64,000 bases of DNA from RUG11237 sp050874665 (GTDB lineage Bacteria; Bacillota; Clostridia; Lachnospirales; Lachnospiraceae). Below the pieces are notes generated by a model. That model was given only the letters and a program-made list of their open reading frames with translations. It did no database searches and had not been told where the DNA came from. The position numbers and the translations under genes are program-made. Below are positions 25,523 through 33,337 of the stretch, one piece after another. The stretch's first letter is position 1, and each line of letters opens with the position of its first letter. The stretch spans positions 45,787-109,786 of the forward strand of contig JBNMLC010000008.1 in NCBI GenBank assembly GCA_050874665.1, read 5' to 3'.

Positions 25523-25891
25523 ATGATTCAGCAGGAAAGTAGGTTGAAAGTAGCTGATAACACAGGTGCAAAAGAATTATTATGTATCCGTGTTATGGGT
25601 GGTTCAACAAGAAGATATGCGAATATTGGTGATATTATCGTTGCTACTGTCAAAGATGCAACACCAGGCGGTGTTGTAAAAAAAGGTGACGTAGTTAAGG
25701 CAGTAGTAGTACGTACTGTAAAAGGTGCTCGTCGTAAAGATGGCTCATACATTAAATTTGATGAAAACGCTGCAGTAATTATCAAAGATGACAAGACTCC
25801 AAGAGGAACTCGTATCTTTGGACCAGTAGCTAGAGAGCTTAGAGAAAAACAGTTCATGAAGATTGTTTCCTTAGCTCCTGAAGTATTATAA
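25523..25891 (+). CDS. rplN: Ribosomal protein L14
   Basis: This 122-aa protein is L14 (uL14) at the subunit interface. MIQQESRLKVADNTGAKEL, CIRVMGGSTRRYANIGDII and GTRIFGPVARELREKQFMKI are diagnostic, and the length is the family standard. GAAGGAGGT precedes the ATG. It starts the part that corresponds to the spc operon, but no promoter is visible in the 19-base gap, so S10 and spc genes appear to be one unit here. Confidence 0.97.
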   Translation: MIQQESRLKVADNTGAKELLCIRVMGGSTRRYANIGDIIVATVKDATPGGVVKKGDVVKAVVVRTVKGARRKDGSYIKFDENAAVIIKDDKTPRGTRIFGPVARELREKQFMKIVSLAPEVL

Positions 25892-25904
25892 GGAGGTGCA
25901 GGTC

Positions 25905-26216
25905 ATGGCAACAATCAAAATTAAAAAAGGTGATACAGTAAAGGTTATCGCAGGAAAAGATAAAGACAAAGAAGGCAAAGTAATTGCTATCAATAAAAAG
26001 AACAACACTTGCTTAGTTGAAGGTGTAAATATGATTACTAAGCATACAAAACCAAGTGCAGCAAATCAGGCAGGCGGAATTGTTCATCAGGAAGGACCAA
26101 TTGATCTTTCCAACGTTATGTATCTTTTAAACGGAAAACCAACCAGAATTGGATTCAAGGTTGAAGGAGATAAAAAAGTACGTATCGCAAAATCAACAGG
26201 TGAAGTTATCGATTAA
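25905..26216 (+). CDS. rplX: Ribosomal protein L24
   Basis: This 103-aa KOW-domain protein is L24 (uL24), an assembly-initiator of the 50S. The KOW block KKGDTVKVIAGKDKDKEGKV and the region NMITKHTKPSAANQAGGI are diagnostic. The frame extends three codons upstream to a GTG lying inside AAGGAGGTG, so ATG 25905 is chosen. rplE follows after 20 bases. Confidence 0.96.
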   Translation: MATIKIKKGDTVKVIAGKDKDKEGKVIAINKKNNTCLVEGVNMITKHTKPSAANQAGGIVHQEGPIDLSNVMYLLNGKPTRIGFKVEGDKKVRIAKSTGEVID

Positions 26217-26236
26217 TCAGAGAGGAGGTCAAGACG

Positions 26237-26776
26237 TTGAGCAGACTTAGAGAAGTTTATGACAATGAAATCGTGGAAGCGATGACAAAAAAATTCGGAT
26301 ATAAAAATGTTATGCAGGTACCAAAGCTTGATAAAATCGTTATCAACATGGGTATTGGTGAAGCAAAAGAAAATGCAAAAATCTTAGACTCAGCTGTGAA
26401 GGATCTTGAAACAATTGCAGGTCAGAAAGCAGTTCTTACAAGAGCTAAGAAATCAGTTGCTAACTTTAAAATCAGAGAAGGTATGCCAATCGGATGTAAA
26501 GTTACATTAAGAGGCGAAAAGATGTATGAGTTCGCTGACCGTTTAATTAACTTAGCATTACCTCGTGTTCGTGACTTTAGAGGTATTAATCCAAATGCAT
26601 TTGATGGCAGAGGAAACTATGCTCTTGGTATTAAAGAACAGTTGATTTTCCCGGAAATCGAATACGATAAGGTTGACAAAGTAAGAGGAATGGACATCAT
26701 TTTCGTTACAACTGCGAATACTGATGAAGAAGCTCGTGAATTATTGACAATGTTCAACATGCCGTTTGAGAAATAG
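26237..26776 (+). CDS. rplE: Ribosomal protein L5
   Basis: This 179-aa protein is L5 (uL5), which binds 5S rRNA in the central protuberance. The blocks VPKLDKIVINMGIGEAKEN, VANFKIREGMPIGCKVTLRG and PRVRDFRGINPNAFDGRGNY are diagnostic. The start is TTG 26237 with AGAGGAGGT eight bases upstream; no ATG or GTG would give the conserved N terminus. rpsZ follows after 16 bases. Confidence 0.96.
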   Translation: MSRLREVYDNEIVEAMTKKFGYKNVMQVPKLDKIVINMGIGEAKENAKILDSAVKDLETIAGQKAVLTRAKKSVANFKIREGMPIGCKVTLRGEKMYEFADRLINLALPRVRDFRGINPNAFDGRGNYALGIKEQLIFPEIEYDKVDKVRGMDIIFVTTANTDEEARELLTMFNMPFEK

Positions 26777-26792
26777 ATAGGAGGGAAATTCC

Positions 26793-26978
26793 ATGGCTAA
26801 AACATCCATGAAAGTTAAACAGCAGCGTAAAGCAAAATTCTCCACTAGAGAATACACACGTTGTAAAATTTGCGGACGTCCACATTCTGTTTTAAAGAAA
26901 TATGGAATTTGCAGAATCTGTTTCCGTGAATTAGCTTATAAAGGACAGATACCAGGCGTGAAAAAAGCCAGCTGGTAA
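26793..26978 (+). CDS. rpsZ: Ribosomal protein S14, zinc-binding type
   Basis: This 61-aa protein is the short zinc form of S14 (uS14). Four cysteines lie in CKICGRPH and GICRICFREL, the zinc ribbon typical of Gram-positive primary S14 (often labelled rpsZ or rpsN type Z). It contributes to 30S head assembly. ATAGGAGGG precedes the ATG. A zinc-free paralogue, if any, lies outside the window. Confidence 0.96.
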   Translation: MAKTSMKVKQQRKAKFSTREYTRCKICGRPHSVLKKYGICRICFRELAYKGQIPGVKKASW

Positions 26979-27001
26979 AATGAGAAAGGAGGCAACTTAA
27001 A

Positions 27002-27403
27002 ATGACAATGAGCGATCCAATCGCAGATATGCTTACAAGAATTCGTAATGCAAATACTGCTAAGCATGATACAGTAGATGTACCATCATCAAAGATGAAA
27101 GAATCCATCGCAAAGATTCTCTTAGATGAAGGATATATCAAAAACTACGAAATTATTGAAGATGGTAATTTTAAGACAATCCGTATTGAATTAAAGTACG
27201 GTAAGGATAAAAACGAAAAAATCATTACAGGACTTAAGAGAATTTCTAAACCAGGTCTTCGTGTTTATGCAAACGCTGAAGATATGCCAAAGGTTCTCGG
27301 AGGACTTGGTATTGCAATCGTTTCCACAAATAAAGGTGTTGTAACAGATAAAGAAGCTAGAAAAATGAACGTTGGTGGAGAAGTGTTAGCTTTCGTTTGG
27401 TAG
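27002..27403 (+). CDS. rpsH: Ribosomal protein S8
   Basis: This 133-aa protein is S8 (uS8), a primary binder of 16S rRNA and, in E. coli, the translational repressor of the spc operon. SDPIADMLTRIRNA, the central VPSSKMKESIAKILLDEGYI and the C-terminal GIAIVSTNKGVVTDKEA are diagnostic. ATG 27002 has AAAGGAGG nine bases upstream; a second ATG two codons on is less well placed. The stop is followed at once by the first base pairs of a G-A hairpin. Confidence 0.96.
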   Translation: MTMSDPIADMLTRIRNANTAKHDTVDVPSSKMKESIAKILLDEGYIKNYEIIEDGNFKTIRIELKYGKDKNEKIITGLKRISKPGLRVYANAEDMPKVLGGLGIAIVSTNKGVVTDKEARKMNVGGEVLAFVW

Positions 27404-27448
27404 GCATTGAACACTTGGCGAGGTTTTATCGAGCCTAGTGTGAAAGCC
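27403..27448 (+). repeat. G-A hairpin element 3 (rpsH-rplF spacer)
   Basis: The arms read GGC-A-TT-GA-ACACT-T-GGC-GA and GA-GCC-T-AGTGT-GA-AA-GCC around a 9-nt loop (27422-27430). The order of helix, tandem G-A, helix, T-T, helix and tandem G-A is the same as in element 2, while the paired bases differ, which is covariation. Confidence 0.75.
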
Positions 27449-27497
27449 GTTCCCGAAACTTAGACTTGGTTGTTTCAAGTCTTAGTTGAGCGGAACC
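27449..27497 (+). repeat. G-A hairpin element 4 with duplicated right half
   Basis: The arms read GTTCC-C-GA-AACT-T-AGACTTG and CAAGTCT-T-AGTT-GA-G-C-GGAAC around the loop GTTGTTT. It again shows a T-T mismatch and a tandem G-A pair. The 33 bases 27465-27497 recur exactly at 27545-27577. Confidence 0.7.
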
Positions 27498-27544
27498 ATG
27501 TGGCTATTAAAGAGCAACATAGTTGAGGAAGCACTCAGAGAAGG

Positions 27545-27577
27545 CTTGGTTGTTTCAAGTCTTAGTTGAGCGGAACC
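27545..27577 (+). repeat. Exact 33-bp copy of element 4 loop and right arm
   Basis: This segment equals 27465-27497 base for base, 80 bases apart. Its own left arm (AGGCTTG) pairs only with the first seven bases of the right arm, so it looks like a partial or decaying duplicate. The rest of the 224-base spacer holds no gene. Confidence 0.75.
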
Positions 27578-27627
27578 CTGCAGGCAGCACACCAACAACA
27601 TTTCAATATAAAATAGGAGGTACGGGC

Positions 27628-28170
27628 ATGTCACGTATAGGAAGAATGCCAATCGCTATTCCGGCTGGAGTTACAGTTGAGATAGCAGAAAATAATAAAG
27701 TGACTGTAAAAGGTCCAAAGGGAACATTAGAAAGAGTGTTACCTGAAGAAATGGAAATCAAAATGGAAGATGGTCATGTTGTAGTAACAAGACCAAATGA
27801 CTTAAAGAAAATGAAATCTTTACATGGTTTAACAAGAACATTGATTAACAACATGATTATTGGTGTAACTGATGGTTATGAAAAAGTTCTTGAAGTAAAC
27901 GGTGTAGGTTATAGAGCTCAGAAACAGGGCAAGAAGCTGGTATTAGCTTTAGGTTACTCACATCCTGTAGAAATGGAAGATCCGGAAGGATTGGAATCTG
28001 TTGTTGATGGACAGAATAAAATCATCATCAAAGGTATCGATAAAGAAAAAGTTGGCCAATATGCAGCTGAAATCAGAGATAAGAGAAGACCTGAACCATA
28101 CAAAGGTAAAGGTATTAAATATGCTGATGAAACTATCAGACGTAAAGTTGGTAAGACTGGTAAGAAATAA
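27628..28170 (+). CDS. rplF: Ribosomal protein L6
   Basis: This 180-aa protein is L6 (uL6) at the base of the L7/L12 stalk. SRIGRMPIAIPAGVTVEI, VNGVGYRAQKQGKKLVLALG and PEPYKGKGIKYADE are diagnostic. The frame is open 35 codons upstream, but that stretch would translate the hairpin repeats; ATG 27628 follows ATAGGAGGT. It is the first gene after the 224-base repeat-filled spacer, and rplR follows after 17 bases. Confidence 0.97.
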   Translation: MSRIGRMPIAIPAGVTVEIAENNKVTVKGPKGTLERVLPEEMEIKMEDGHVVVTRPNDLKKMKSLHGLTRTLINNMIIGVTDGYEKVLEVNGVGYRAQKQGKKLVLALGYSHPVEMEDPEGLESVVDGQNKIIIKGIDKEKVGQYAAEIRDKRRPEPYKGKGIKYADETIRRKVGKTGKK

Positions 28171-28187
28171 TTAAGGAGTGTGTGAGA

Positions 28188-28556
28188 ATGGTTAGTAAGA
28201 AATCAAGAGCGGAAGTTCGTTTAAAAAAACATAGAAGAATTCGTAATCGTTTCAGCGGAACAGCCGAAAGACCACGTTTAGCTGTGTTTAGAAGTAACAA
28301 TCACATGTATGCTCAGATTATTGACGATACAGTTGGAAATACTTTAGTTGCAGCTTCTACATTAGACAAAGATGTAAAAGCTCAGGTAGAAAAGACAAAT
28401 AACGTTGATGCAGCAGCATGTGTAGGTACAGTAATTGCTAAAAAGGCACTGGAGAAAGGTATCAAAGAAGTCGTATTTGACAGAGGCGGATTTGTATATC
28501 ATGGTAAAGTTCAGGCATTAGCAGATGCAGCCAGAGAAGCTGGCTTAGAATTCTAG
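28188..28556 (+). CDS. rplR: Ribosomal protein L18
   Basis: This 122-aa protein is L18 (uL18), bound to 5S rRNA. RLKKHRRIRNRFSGTAERPR, LAVFRSNNHMYAQIIDD and VVFDRGGFVYHGKVQALADA are diagnostic. ATG 28188 follows TTAAGGAG at suitable distance; the GTG two codons earlier is too close. rpsE follows after 19 bases. Confidence 0.96.
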   Translation: MVSKKSRAEVRLKKHRRIRNRFSGTAERPRLAVFRSNNHMYAQIIDDTVGNTLVAASTLDKDVKAQVEKTNNVDAAACVGTVIAKKALEKGIKEVVFDRGGFVYHGKVQALADAAREAGLEF

Positions 28557-28575
28557 GAAAGGGAGGAAAAGACGC

Positions 28576-29085
28576 ATGAAACATACAATTATTGATGCTA
28601 GTCAGTTAGAATTACAGGAAAAAGTAGTATCAATCAAACGTGTTACTAAAGTTGTTAAGGGTGGTCGTAACTTCCGTTTCACAGCATTAGTAGTAGTTGG
28701 TGATGGTAACGGACACGTTGGAGCAGGTCTTGGAAAGGCATCTGAAATTCCAGAAGCAATTCGTAAAGGAAAAGAAGATGCAATGAAAAAACTTGTAACT
28801 GTTGCTATGGATGATAACAAGAGTATTACACATGATTTTCTCGGAAAATTCGGAAGTGCTTCTGTACTTTTAAAGAAAGCTCCAGAAGGTACCGGTGTTA
28901 TCGCTGGTGGTCCGGCTCGTTCCGTACTTGAACTTGCTGGAATCAAGAATATCCGTACAAAATCATTAGGTTCAAATAACAAGCAGAACGTAGTACTTGC
29001 TACAATCGAAGGTTTACGTCAGTTAAAGAAACCAGAAGAAGTAGCTGCACTTCGTGGTAAGTCTGTTGAAGAAATTCTTGGTTAA
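28576..29085 (+). CDS. rpsE: Ribosomal protein S5
   Basis: This 169-aa protein is S5 (uS5), involved in decoding accuracy and in mRNA entry. The blocks SIKRVTKVVKGGRNFRFTAL, DGNGHVGAGLGKASEIPEAI and GGPARSVLELAGIKNIRTKS are diagnostic. The loop around KGGRNF, where spectinomycin-resistance changes occur, looks wild type. GGGAGGAAAA lies upstream, and rpmD follows after 29 bases. Confidence 0.97.
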   Translation: MKHTIIDASQLELQEKVVSIKRVTKVVKGGRNFRFTALVVVGDGNGHVGAGLGKASEIPEAIRKGKEDAMKKLVTVAMDDNKSITHDFLGKFGSASVLLKKAPEGTGVIAGGPARSVLELAGIKNIRTKSLGSNNKQNVVLATIEGLRQLKKPEEVAALRGKSVEEILG

Positions 29086-29114
29086 TTGCCGGGAAGCTAA
29101 AGGAGGAAATCGAG

Positions 29115-29297
29115 ATGGCAGATAAGTTAAAAATCACATTAGTGAAATCTACAATCGGTGCTATTCCAAAGCATAAGGCTACCGTTGCTGCTTTAGGTTT
29201 AAAGAAGCTTAACAAAACAGTAGAAATGCCGGATAATGCAGCCGTTAGAGGTATGATTCAGCAGGTAAGACATTTAGTTAAAGTAGAAGAAATCTAA
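29115..29297 (+). CDS. rpmD: Ribosomal protein L30
   Basis: This 60-aa protein is the bacterial short form of L30 (uL30). LKITLVKSTIGAIPKHKATV and ALGLKKLNKTVEMPDNAAVR are diagnostic, and the length is standard. AAAGGAGGA precedes the ATG. Its place between rpsE and rplO is conserved. Confidence 0.96.
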   Translation: MADKLKITLVKSTIGAIPKHKATVAALGLKKLNKTVEMPDNAAVRGMIQQVRHLVKVEEI

Positions 29298-29320
29298 GAT
29301 TCAGATAAGGAGGTGTCAGA

Positions 29321-29761
29321 ATGGACTTATCAAATTTAAGACCTGCAGAAGGTTCTAAGCAGGGAGATAGATTCAGACGTGGACGTGGACATGGTTCAGG
29401 AAATGGTAAGACAGCTGGTAAAGGTCATAAGGGACAGAAGGCTCGTTCAGGAGCTCCAAGACCGGGCTTTGAAGGTGGTCAGATGCCATTATACAGAAGA
29501 ATTCCAAAGAGAGGCTTTACAAATTACAACCACAAGGAAATTGTTGGTATTAATTTAAATGCTCTTGAAGTATTCGATAATGATGCAGTAGTATCTATTG
29601 AAACATTAATTGAAACAGGAATCGTTAAGAATCCTAAAGACGGAGTAAAGATTTTAGGAAATGGAGAACTTACTAAGAAGCTTACAGTTCAGGTAAATGC
29701 ATTTAGTGAAAGTGCAAAAGAAAAGATTGAGGCTCTTGGTGGAAAAGCTGAGGTGATTTAA
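29321..29761 (+). CDS. rplO: Ribosomal protein L15
   Basis: This 146-aa protein is L15 (uL15), a late-assembly 50S protein. The glycine-rich basic N-terminal part RRGRGHGSGNGKTAGKGHKG and the block FEGGQMPLYRRIPKRGFTN are diagnostic. ATAAGGAGGT lies before the ATG. The stop overlaps the secY start by one base (TAATG), coupling the two. Confidence 0.97.
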   Translation: MDLSNLRPAEGSKQGDRFRRGRGHGSGNGKTAGKGHKGQKARSGAPRPGFEGGQMPLYRRIPKRGFTNYNHKEIVGINLNALEVFDNDAVVSIETLIETGIVKNPKDGVKILGNGELTKKLTVQVNAFSESAKEKIEALGGKAEVI

Positions 29762-31062
29762 TGTTCAAAACACTGCAAAATGCATTTAAAATTAAGGACA
29801 TACGGACTAAGATTTTTTATACATTATTTATGTTAGTTGTTGTTCGAATTGGTTCTCAGCTTCCAATTCCAGGTGTAAATAGAGATTACTTTTCGCAGTG
29901 GTTTTCACAGCAGACTGGTGACGCATTCAGCTTTTTTAATGCTGTCACCGGTGGTTCTTTCTTAGAAATGTCAATATTTGCATTGAACATTACGCCATAC
30001 ATTACATCTTCTATCATTATGCAGCTTTTAACTATTGTAATTCCAAAGTTAGAAGAGATGCAGAAAGATGGTGAAGACGGAAGAAAGAAAATTGCTTCTA
30101 TTACACGTTATGTGACTATAGTGTTAGCATTAATTCAGGCAGTTGCCATGTCAGTAGGATTTGGTAACAAAGGCCTTTTGCAGGAATTTAACTTTATTAA
30201 TGTTGTGACTGTAATTGTTGCATTGACAACCGGTTCTGTATTCCTTATGTGGATTGGTGAAAGAATTACAGAAAATGGTGTAGGAAATGGTATATCTATT
30301 GTACTTTTGATTAACATCGTTTCCAGAATTCCGGCTGATTTAAGCACTTTATATGAAACATTTGTAAAGGGAAAAACGATTCCGTATGCAATTCTTGCAA
30401 TTTTAATTATTGCTGCAGTTATTATCATAACTACTGTATTGACAGTACTTTTGCAGGGTGGAGAAAGAAAAATCTCTGTTCAATATGCAAAAAAAATGCA
30501 GGGTAGAAAGATGGTTGGAGGACAGTCAACACATATTCCTCTAAAGGTAAACACCGCAGGTGTTATCCCAATCATTTTCGCATCTTCCTTGTTACAGTTT
30601 CCGGTTGTAATTGCTTCTTTACTTGGAAAATCCGGTTCTGAATGGGTAAAATACTTATCTTCTTCTAACTGGTGTGATCCTAAGAATCTGAAGTATTCTA
30701 TCGGTTTACTTGTTTATATTATACTGGTTGTTTTCTTTGCTTATTTCTATACCTCTATCACATTTAATCCGTTAGAGGTTGCAAATAATTTAAAGAAGCA
30801 GGGTGGATTTATTCCTGGTATTCGTCCGGGTACACCTACATCAGATTATTTAACAAAAATTCTTAACAACATTATTTTTATCGGAGCAGTTGGTTTGATT
30901 ATTGTTGCAGTAATTCCAATCTTCTTTAACGGTGTATTTAGTGCACAGGTAACTTTTGGTGGAACATCACTGATTATTATCGTTGGAGTTGTATTAGAAA
31001 CTATGAAACAGATTGAATCTCAGATGTTAGTTCGATATTATAAAGGTTTTTTGAATGACTAA
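29761..31062 (+). CDS. secY: Protein translocase subunit SecY
   Basis: This 433-aa protein is the channel of the Sec translocon in the cytoplasmic membrane. About ten transmembrane helices are visible. Typical blocks are VVRIGSQLPIPGVNRDYF, the plug-side NITPYITSSIIMQLL, GNGISIVLLINIVSRIP and GGFIPGIRPGTPTSDYL. Start is coupled to rplO. It exports the two secreted proteins encoded further along in this cluster, among others. A 152-base gap with a hairpin precedes adk. Confidence 0.97.
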   Translation: MFKTLQNAFKIKDIRTKIFYTLFMLVVVRIGSQLPIPGVNRDYFSQWFSQQTGDAFSFFNAVTGGSFLEMSIFALNITPYITSSIIMQLLTIVIPKLEEMQKDGEDGRKKIASITRYVTIVLALIQAVAMSVGFGNKGLLQEFNFINVVTVIVALTTGSVFLMWIGERITENGVGNGISIVLLINIVSRIPADLSTLYETFVKGKTIPYAILAILIIAAVIIITTVLTVLLQGGERKISVQYAKKMQGRKMVGGQSTHIPLKVNTAGVIPIIFASSLLQFPVVIASLLGKSGSEWVKYLSSSNWCDPKNLKYSIGLLVYIILVVFFAYFYTSITFNPLEVANNLKKQGGFIPGIRPGTPTSDYLTKILNNIIFIGAVGLIIVAVIPIFFNGVFSAQVTFGGTSLIIIVGVVLETMKQIESQMLVRYYKGFLND

Positions 31063-31090
31063 TAAAGGTGATGCGTAGCATTACATATTG

Positions 31091-31124
31091 ATATTGCTGG
31101 GAATCTTAGGGTTCCCGGCAATAT
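31091..31124 (+). other. Hairpin between secY and adk
   Basis: ATATTGCTGGGAA pairs with TTCCCGGCAATAT (13 bp, one G-T pair) around an 8-nt loop. No T run follows, so it is a weak terminator at best and may reduce or process the downstream transcript. Confidence 0.55.
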
Positions 31125-31214
31125 TAGCAAACGCATATATTTTATAGAAGTGATTTATTCCATACATAATCATAATATGATATAGAGGAATCACAAAGAA
31201 TGGAGGAAGAATTC

Positions 31215-31859
31215 ATGAAATTAATCATGTTAGGAGCACCTGGTGCCGGTAAAGGAACACAGGCAAAGAAGATTGCTGAAAAATATAATATTCCACATAT
31301 TTCTACCGGAGATATTTTCCGTGCAAACATTAAAAACGGTACAGAACTTGGTCAGAAAGCAAAAACATATATGGATCAGGGTCTTCTTGTACCGGACGAA
31401 TTGGTAGTTGATTTAGTAATGGATCGTTTTGCACAGCCTGATTGCGAAAATGGTTATGTGTTAGATGGATTTCCAAGAACAATTCCACAGGCAGAAGCTT
31501 TAGATGCAGCTTTAGAAAAAGCCGGTGCAAAAATTGATTATGCAATCAATGTAGAGGTACCGGATGAAAATATCATCAATCGTATGTCAGGACGCAGAGC
31601 GTGTGTTGCGTGTGGAGCAACTTATCATTTAGTACATATTCCGCCAAAGAAAGAGGGAGTATGTGATAGCTGTGGTAAAGAGCTTATTTTAAGAGATGAC
31701 GATAAGCCGGAAACAGTAAAGAAACGTCTGGATGTATATCATGAGCAGACACAGCCACTGATTGACTACTACACGCAAAAGGGAGCTTTAGTAGAAGTGG
31801 ACGGAACTGTTGATATGGAAGAAGTTTTCAATGCAATTGTGAAGATATTAGGAGCTTAA
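31215..31859 (+). CDS. adk: Adenylate kinase
   Basis: This 214-aa enzyme interconverts 2 ADP with ATP and AMP. The P-loop GAPGAGKGTQ and the AMP-binding HISTGDIFRANI and LDGFPRTIPQAEAL are present. The long LID domain carries Cys130, Cys133, Cys150 and Cys153, the four-cysteine zinc site of Gram-positive adenylate kinases. The frame begins five codons earlier, but that ATG lies in the ribosome binding site ATGGAGGA, so 31215 is used. map follows after three bases. Confidence 0.96.
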   Translation: MKLIMLGAPGAGKGTQAKKIAEKYNIPHISTGDIFRANIKNGTELGQKAKTYMDQGLLVPDELVVDLVMDRFAQPDCENGYVLDGFPRTIPQAEALDAALEKAGAKIDYAINVEVPDENIINRMSGRRACVACGATYHLVHIPPKKEGVCDSCGKELILRDDDKPETVKKRLDVYHEQTQPLIDYYTQKGALVEVDGTVDMEEVFNAIVKILGA

Positions 31860-31862
31860 GAA

Positions 31863-32618
31863 ATGGCCGTTACAATTAAATCTGCAAGAGAAATTGAATT
31901 AATGAGAGAGGCAGGTAAAATTCTTGCTTCTGTGCATGACGAATTAGAAAGAGCAATCAAACCTGGAATATCTACAAAGGATATTGATATTTTAGGAGAA
32001 AAACTGATTAGACAGCATGGCTGCATTCCTTCTTTTTTAAATTATGAAGGATATCCGGCTTCGATCTGTGTTTCTGTCAATGATGAAGTAGTACATGGAA
32101 TACCGACGCATGACAGGATATTGCAGGAAGGAGACATTGTAAGCCTGGATGCAGGCGTAATTTACAAGGGTTATCATTCCGATGCTGCCCGCACTCATAT
32201 GGTAGGCGAGGTGAGCAAAGAAGCAAAACAGTTAATTGAGGTAACAAAGCAAAGCTTTTTCGAAGGAATTAAATATGCCACAGAAGGAAGGCACCTGTAC
32301 GAAATATCAGCAGCGATTGGAGCCTATGCTGAAAGTTTTGGATATGGTGTTGTTAGAGATTTGGTAGGACACGGCATTGGGAAAAATTTGCATGAAGATC
32401 CTCAGATACCAAACTTCAAACAGAGAAGAAGAGGTATGAAATTGCAGGCAGGTATGACACTTGCCATTGAGCCAATGATTAACGCTGGTGGTTTTGATGT
32501 AGTGTGGTTAGATGACGACTGGACTGTAGTAACAGAAGATGGTTCTTTGTCTGCCCATTATGAAAATACTGTGCTGATTACAAAAGGTGAACCGGAAATA
32601 TTATCCTTATCTTTATAA
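31863..32618 (+). CDS. map: Methionine aminopeptidase type I
   Basis: This 251-aa metalloenzyme removes the initiator methionine from new proteins. The five metal ligands are visible in SLDAGVIYKGYHSDAARTH (two Asp), LVGHGIGKNLHEDP (His), AIEPMINAG (Glu) and the final AHYENTVLIT (Glu). The N-terminal SH3-binding zinc extension of some MetAPs is absent. Its AGGAG site lies in the end of adk, so the two are probably coupled. Confidence 0.96.
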   Translation: MAVTIKSAREIELMREAGKILASVHDELERAIKPGISTKDIDILGEKLIRQHGCIPSFLNYEGYPASICVSVNDEVVHGIPTHDRILQEGDIVSLDAGVIYKGYHSDAARTHMVGEVSKEAKQLIEVTKQSFFEGIKYATEGRHLYEISAAIGAYAESFGYGVVRDLVGHGIGKNLHEDPQIPNFKQRRRGMKLQAGMTLAIEPMINAGGFDVVWLDDDWTVVTEDGSLSAHYENTVLITKGEPEILSLSL

Positions 32619-32628
32619 GAGGTGCAGA

Positions 32629-32913
32629 ATGGAAAGATTTGAAGTTGGAATGTTAGCGAAGGCATTGGCGGGGCATGACTTTGGAAAGATATATGTAATT
32701 ATTGCAGTAGATGAAGATTATGTATATCTGGCAGATGGGAAAATTCGCACTATCGAAAAACCAAAGAAGAAAAGAAAAAAACATGTCCAGCTTATGAAAG
32801 AAACGCAACAGGTAGTAGTAGACAAAATACGAAACAATGAAAAAATTCAGAACGAAGAAATTAAGCGAATAATCAAACTTAAGTTATTACAAGGAGGGAA
32901 TGCAGATGTCTAA
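32629..32913 (+). CDS. KOW-domain RNA-binding protein (L14e-like)
   Basis: This 94-aa basic protein starts with a KOW/SH3-like fold, ERFEVGMLAKALAGHDFGKI and YVYLADGKIRTIEKPKKKRK, followed by a helical tail. It matches the small KOW proteins found between map and infA in many Firmicutes; their function is not established, though ribosome or RNA binding is likely. The start is the ATG after AAGAGGTG rather than an upstream ATG within the end of map. It overlaps infA by eight bases. Confidence 0.85.
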   Translation: MERFEVGMLAKALAGHDFGKIYVIIAVDEDYVYLADGKIRTIEKPKKKRKKHVQLMKETQQVVVDKIRNNEKIQNEEIKRIIKLKLLQGGNADV

Positions 32914-33124
32914 GGCAGATGTAATCGAAATCGAAGGAACTGTAATTGAAAAATTACCAAATGCAATGTTTCAGGTGGAATTAGAAAATGGTCATAAAGT
33001 TTTAGCACATATCAGTGGAAAACTTCGTATGAACTTTATCAGAATCTTACCGGGTGATAAGGTAACAATTGAATTGTCACCATATGATTTATCTAAGGGA
33101 AGAATTATCTGGAGAGATAAGTAA
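32906..33124 (+). CDS. infA: Translation initiation factor IF-1
   Basis: This 72-aa S1/OB-fold protein is IF-1, which blocks the A site during initiation. SKADVIEIEGTVIEKLPNAM, HKVLAHISGKLRMNFIRIL and the ending KGRIIWRDK are diagnostic. ATG 32906 is preferred to ATG 32900 because of the distance from AAGGAGGG. In most relatives rpmJ follows at once; here a very long hairpin and a 6-kb gene come between. Confidence 0.96.
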   Translation: MSKADVIEIEGTVIEKLPNAMFQVELENGHKVLAHISGKLRMNFIRILPGDKVTIELSPYDLSKGRIIWRDK

Positions 33125-33152
33125 GTCAGGTGATATTGGGGTGGCACTACAA

Positions 33153-33219
33153 GCCCGATAAAGAAAGAAGGTTTCGGAGCAGACGTAAATTGCTCTGAAA
33201 CCTTCTTTCTTTGTCGGGC
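33153..33219 (+). terminator. Very long hairpin after infA
   Basis: A 29-bp stem with two G-T pairs joins 33153-33181 to 33191-33219 around a 9-nt loop. The arms begin GCCCGATAAAGAAAGAAGG and end CTTTCTTTGTCGGGC. The sequence after it is GTCTTATTGTTT. It most likely ends the S10-spc-infA transcript, although the stem is far longer than needed. Confidence 0.7.
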
Positions 33220-33271
33220 GTCTTATTGTTTAGACAAAATATATCAAAAATGTAATTTTCTTTAAAATATA

Positions 33272-33300
33272 GTGACAAAAGTATTTCACTCTGTTATATT
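33272..33300 (+). promoter_or_regulatory. Promoter of the giant peptidase gene
   Basis: GTGACA and TATATT are spaced by 17 bases, 37 bases before the start codon. With the terminator upstream it implies independent expression. Confidence 0.6.
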
Positions 33301-33337
33301 TTTTAGGGTAAATAATTAAATAAAGGAGAAAACTTTT

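Noticed and set aside
27523..27627. N-terminal extension of L6
   Set aside because: It would translate the hairpin repeats, while ATG 27628 has a good ribosome binding site and the standard L6 N terminus.
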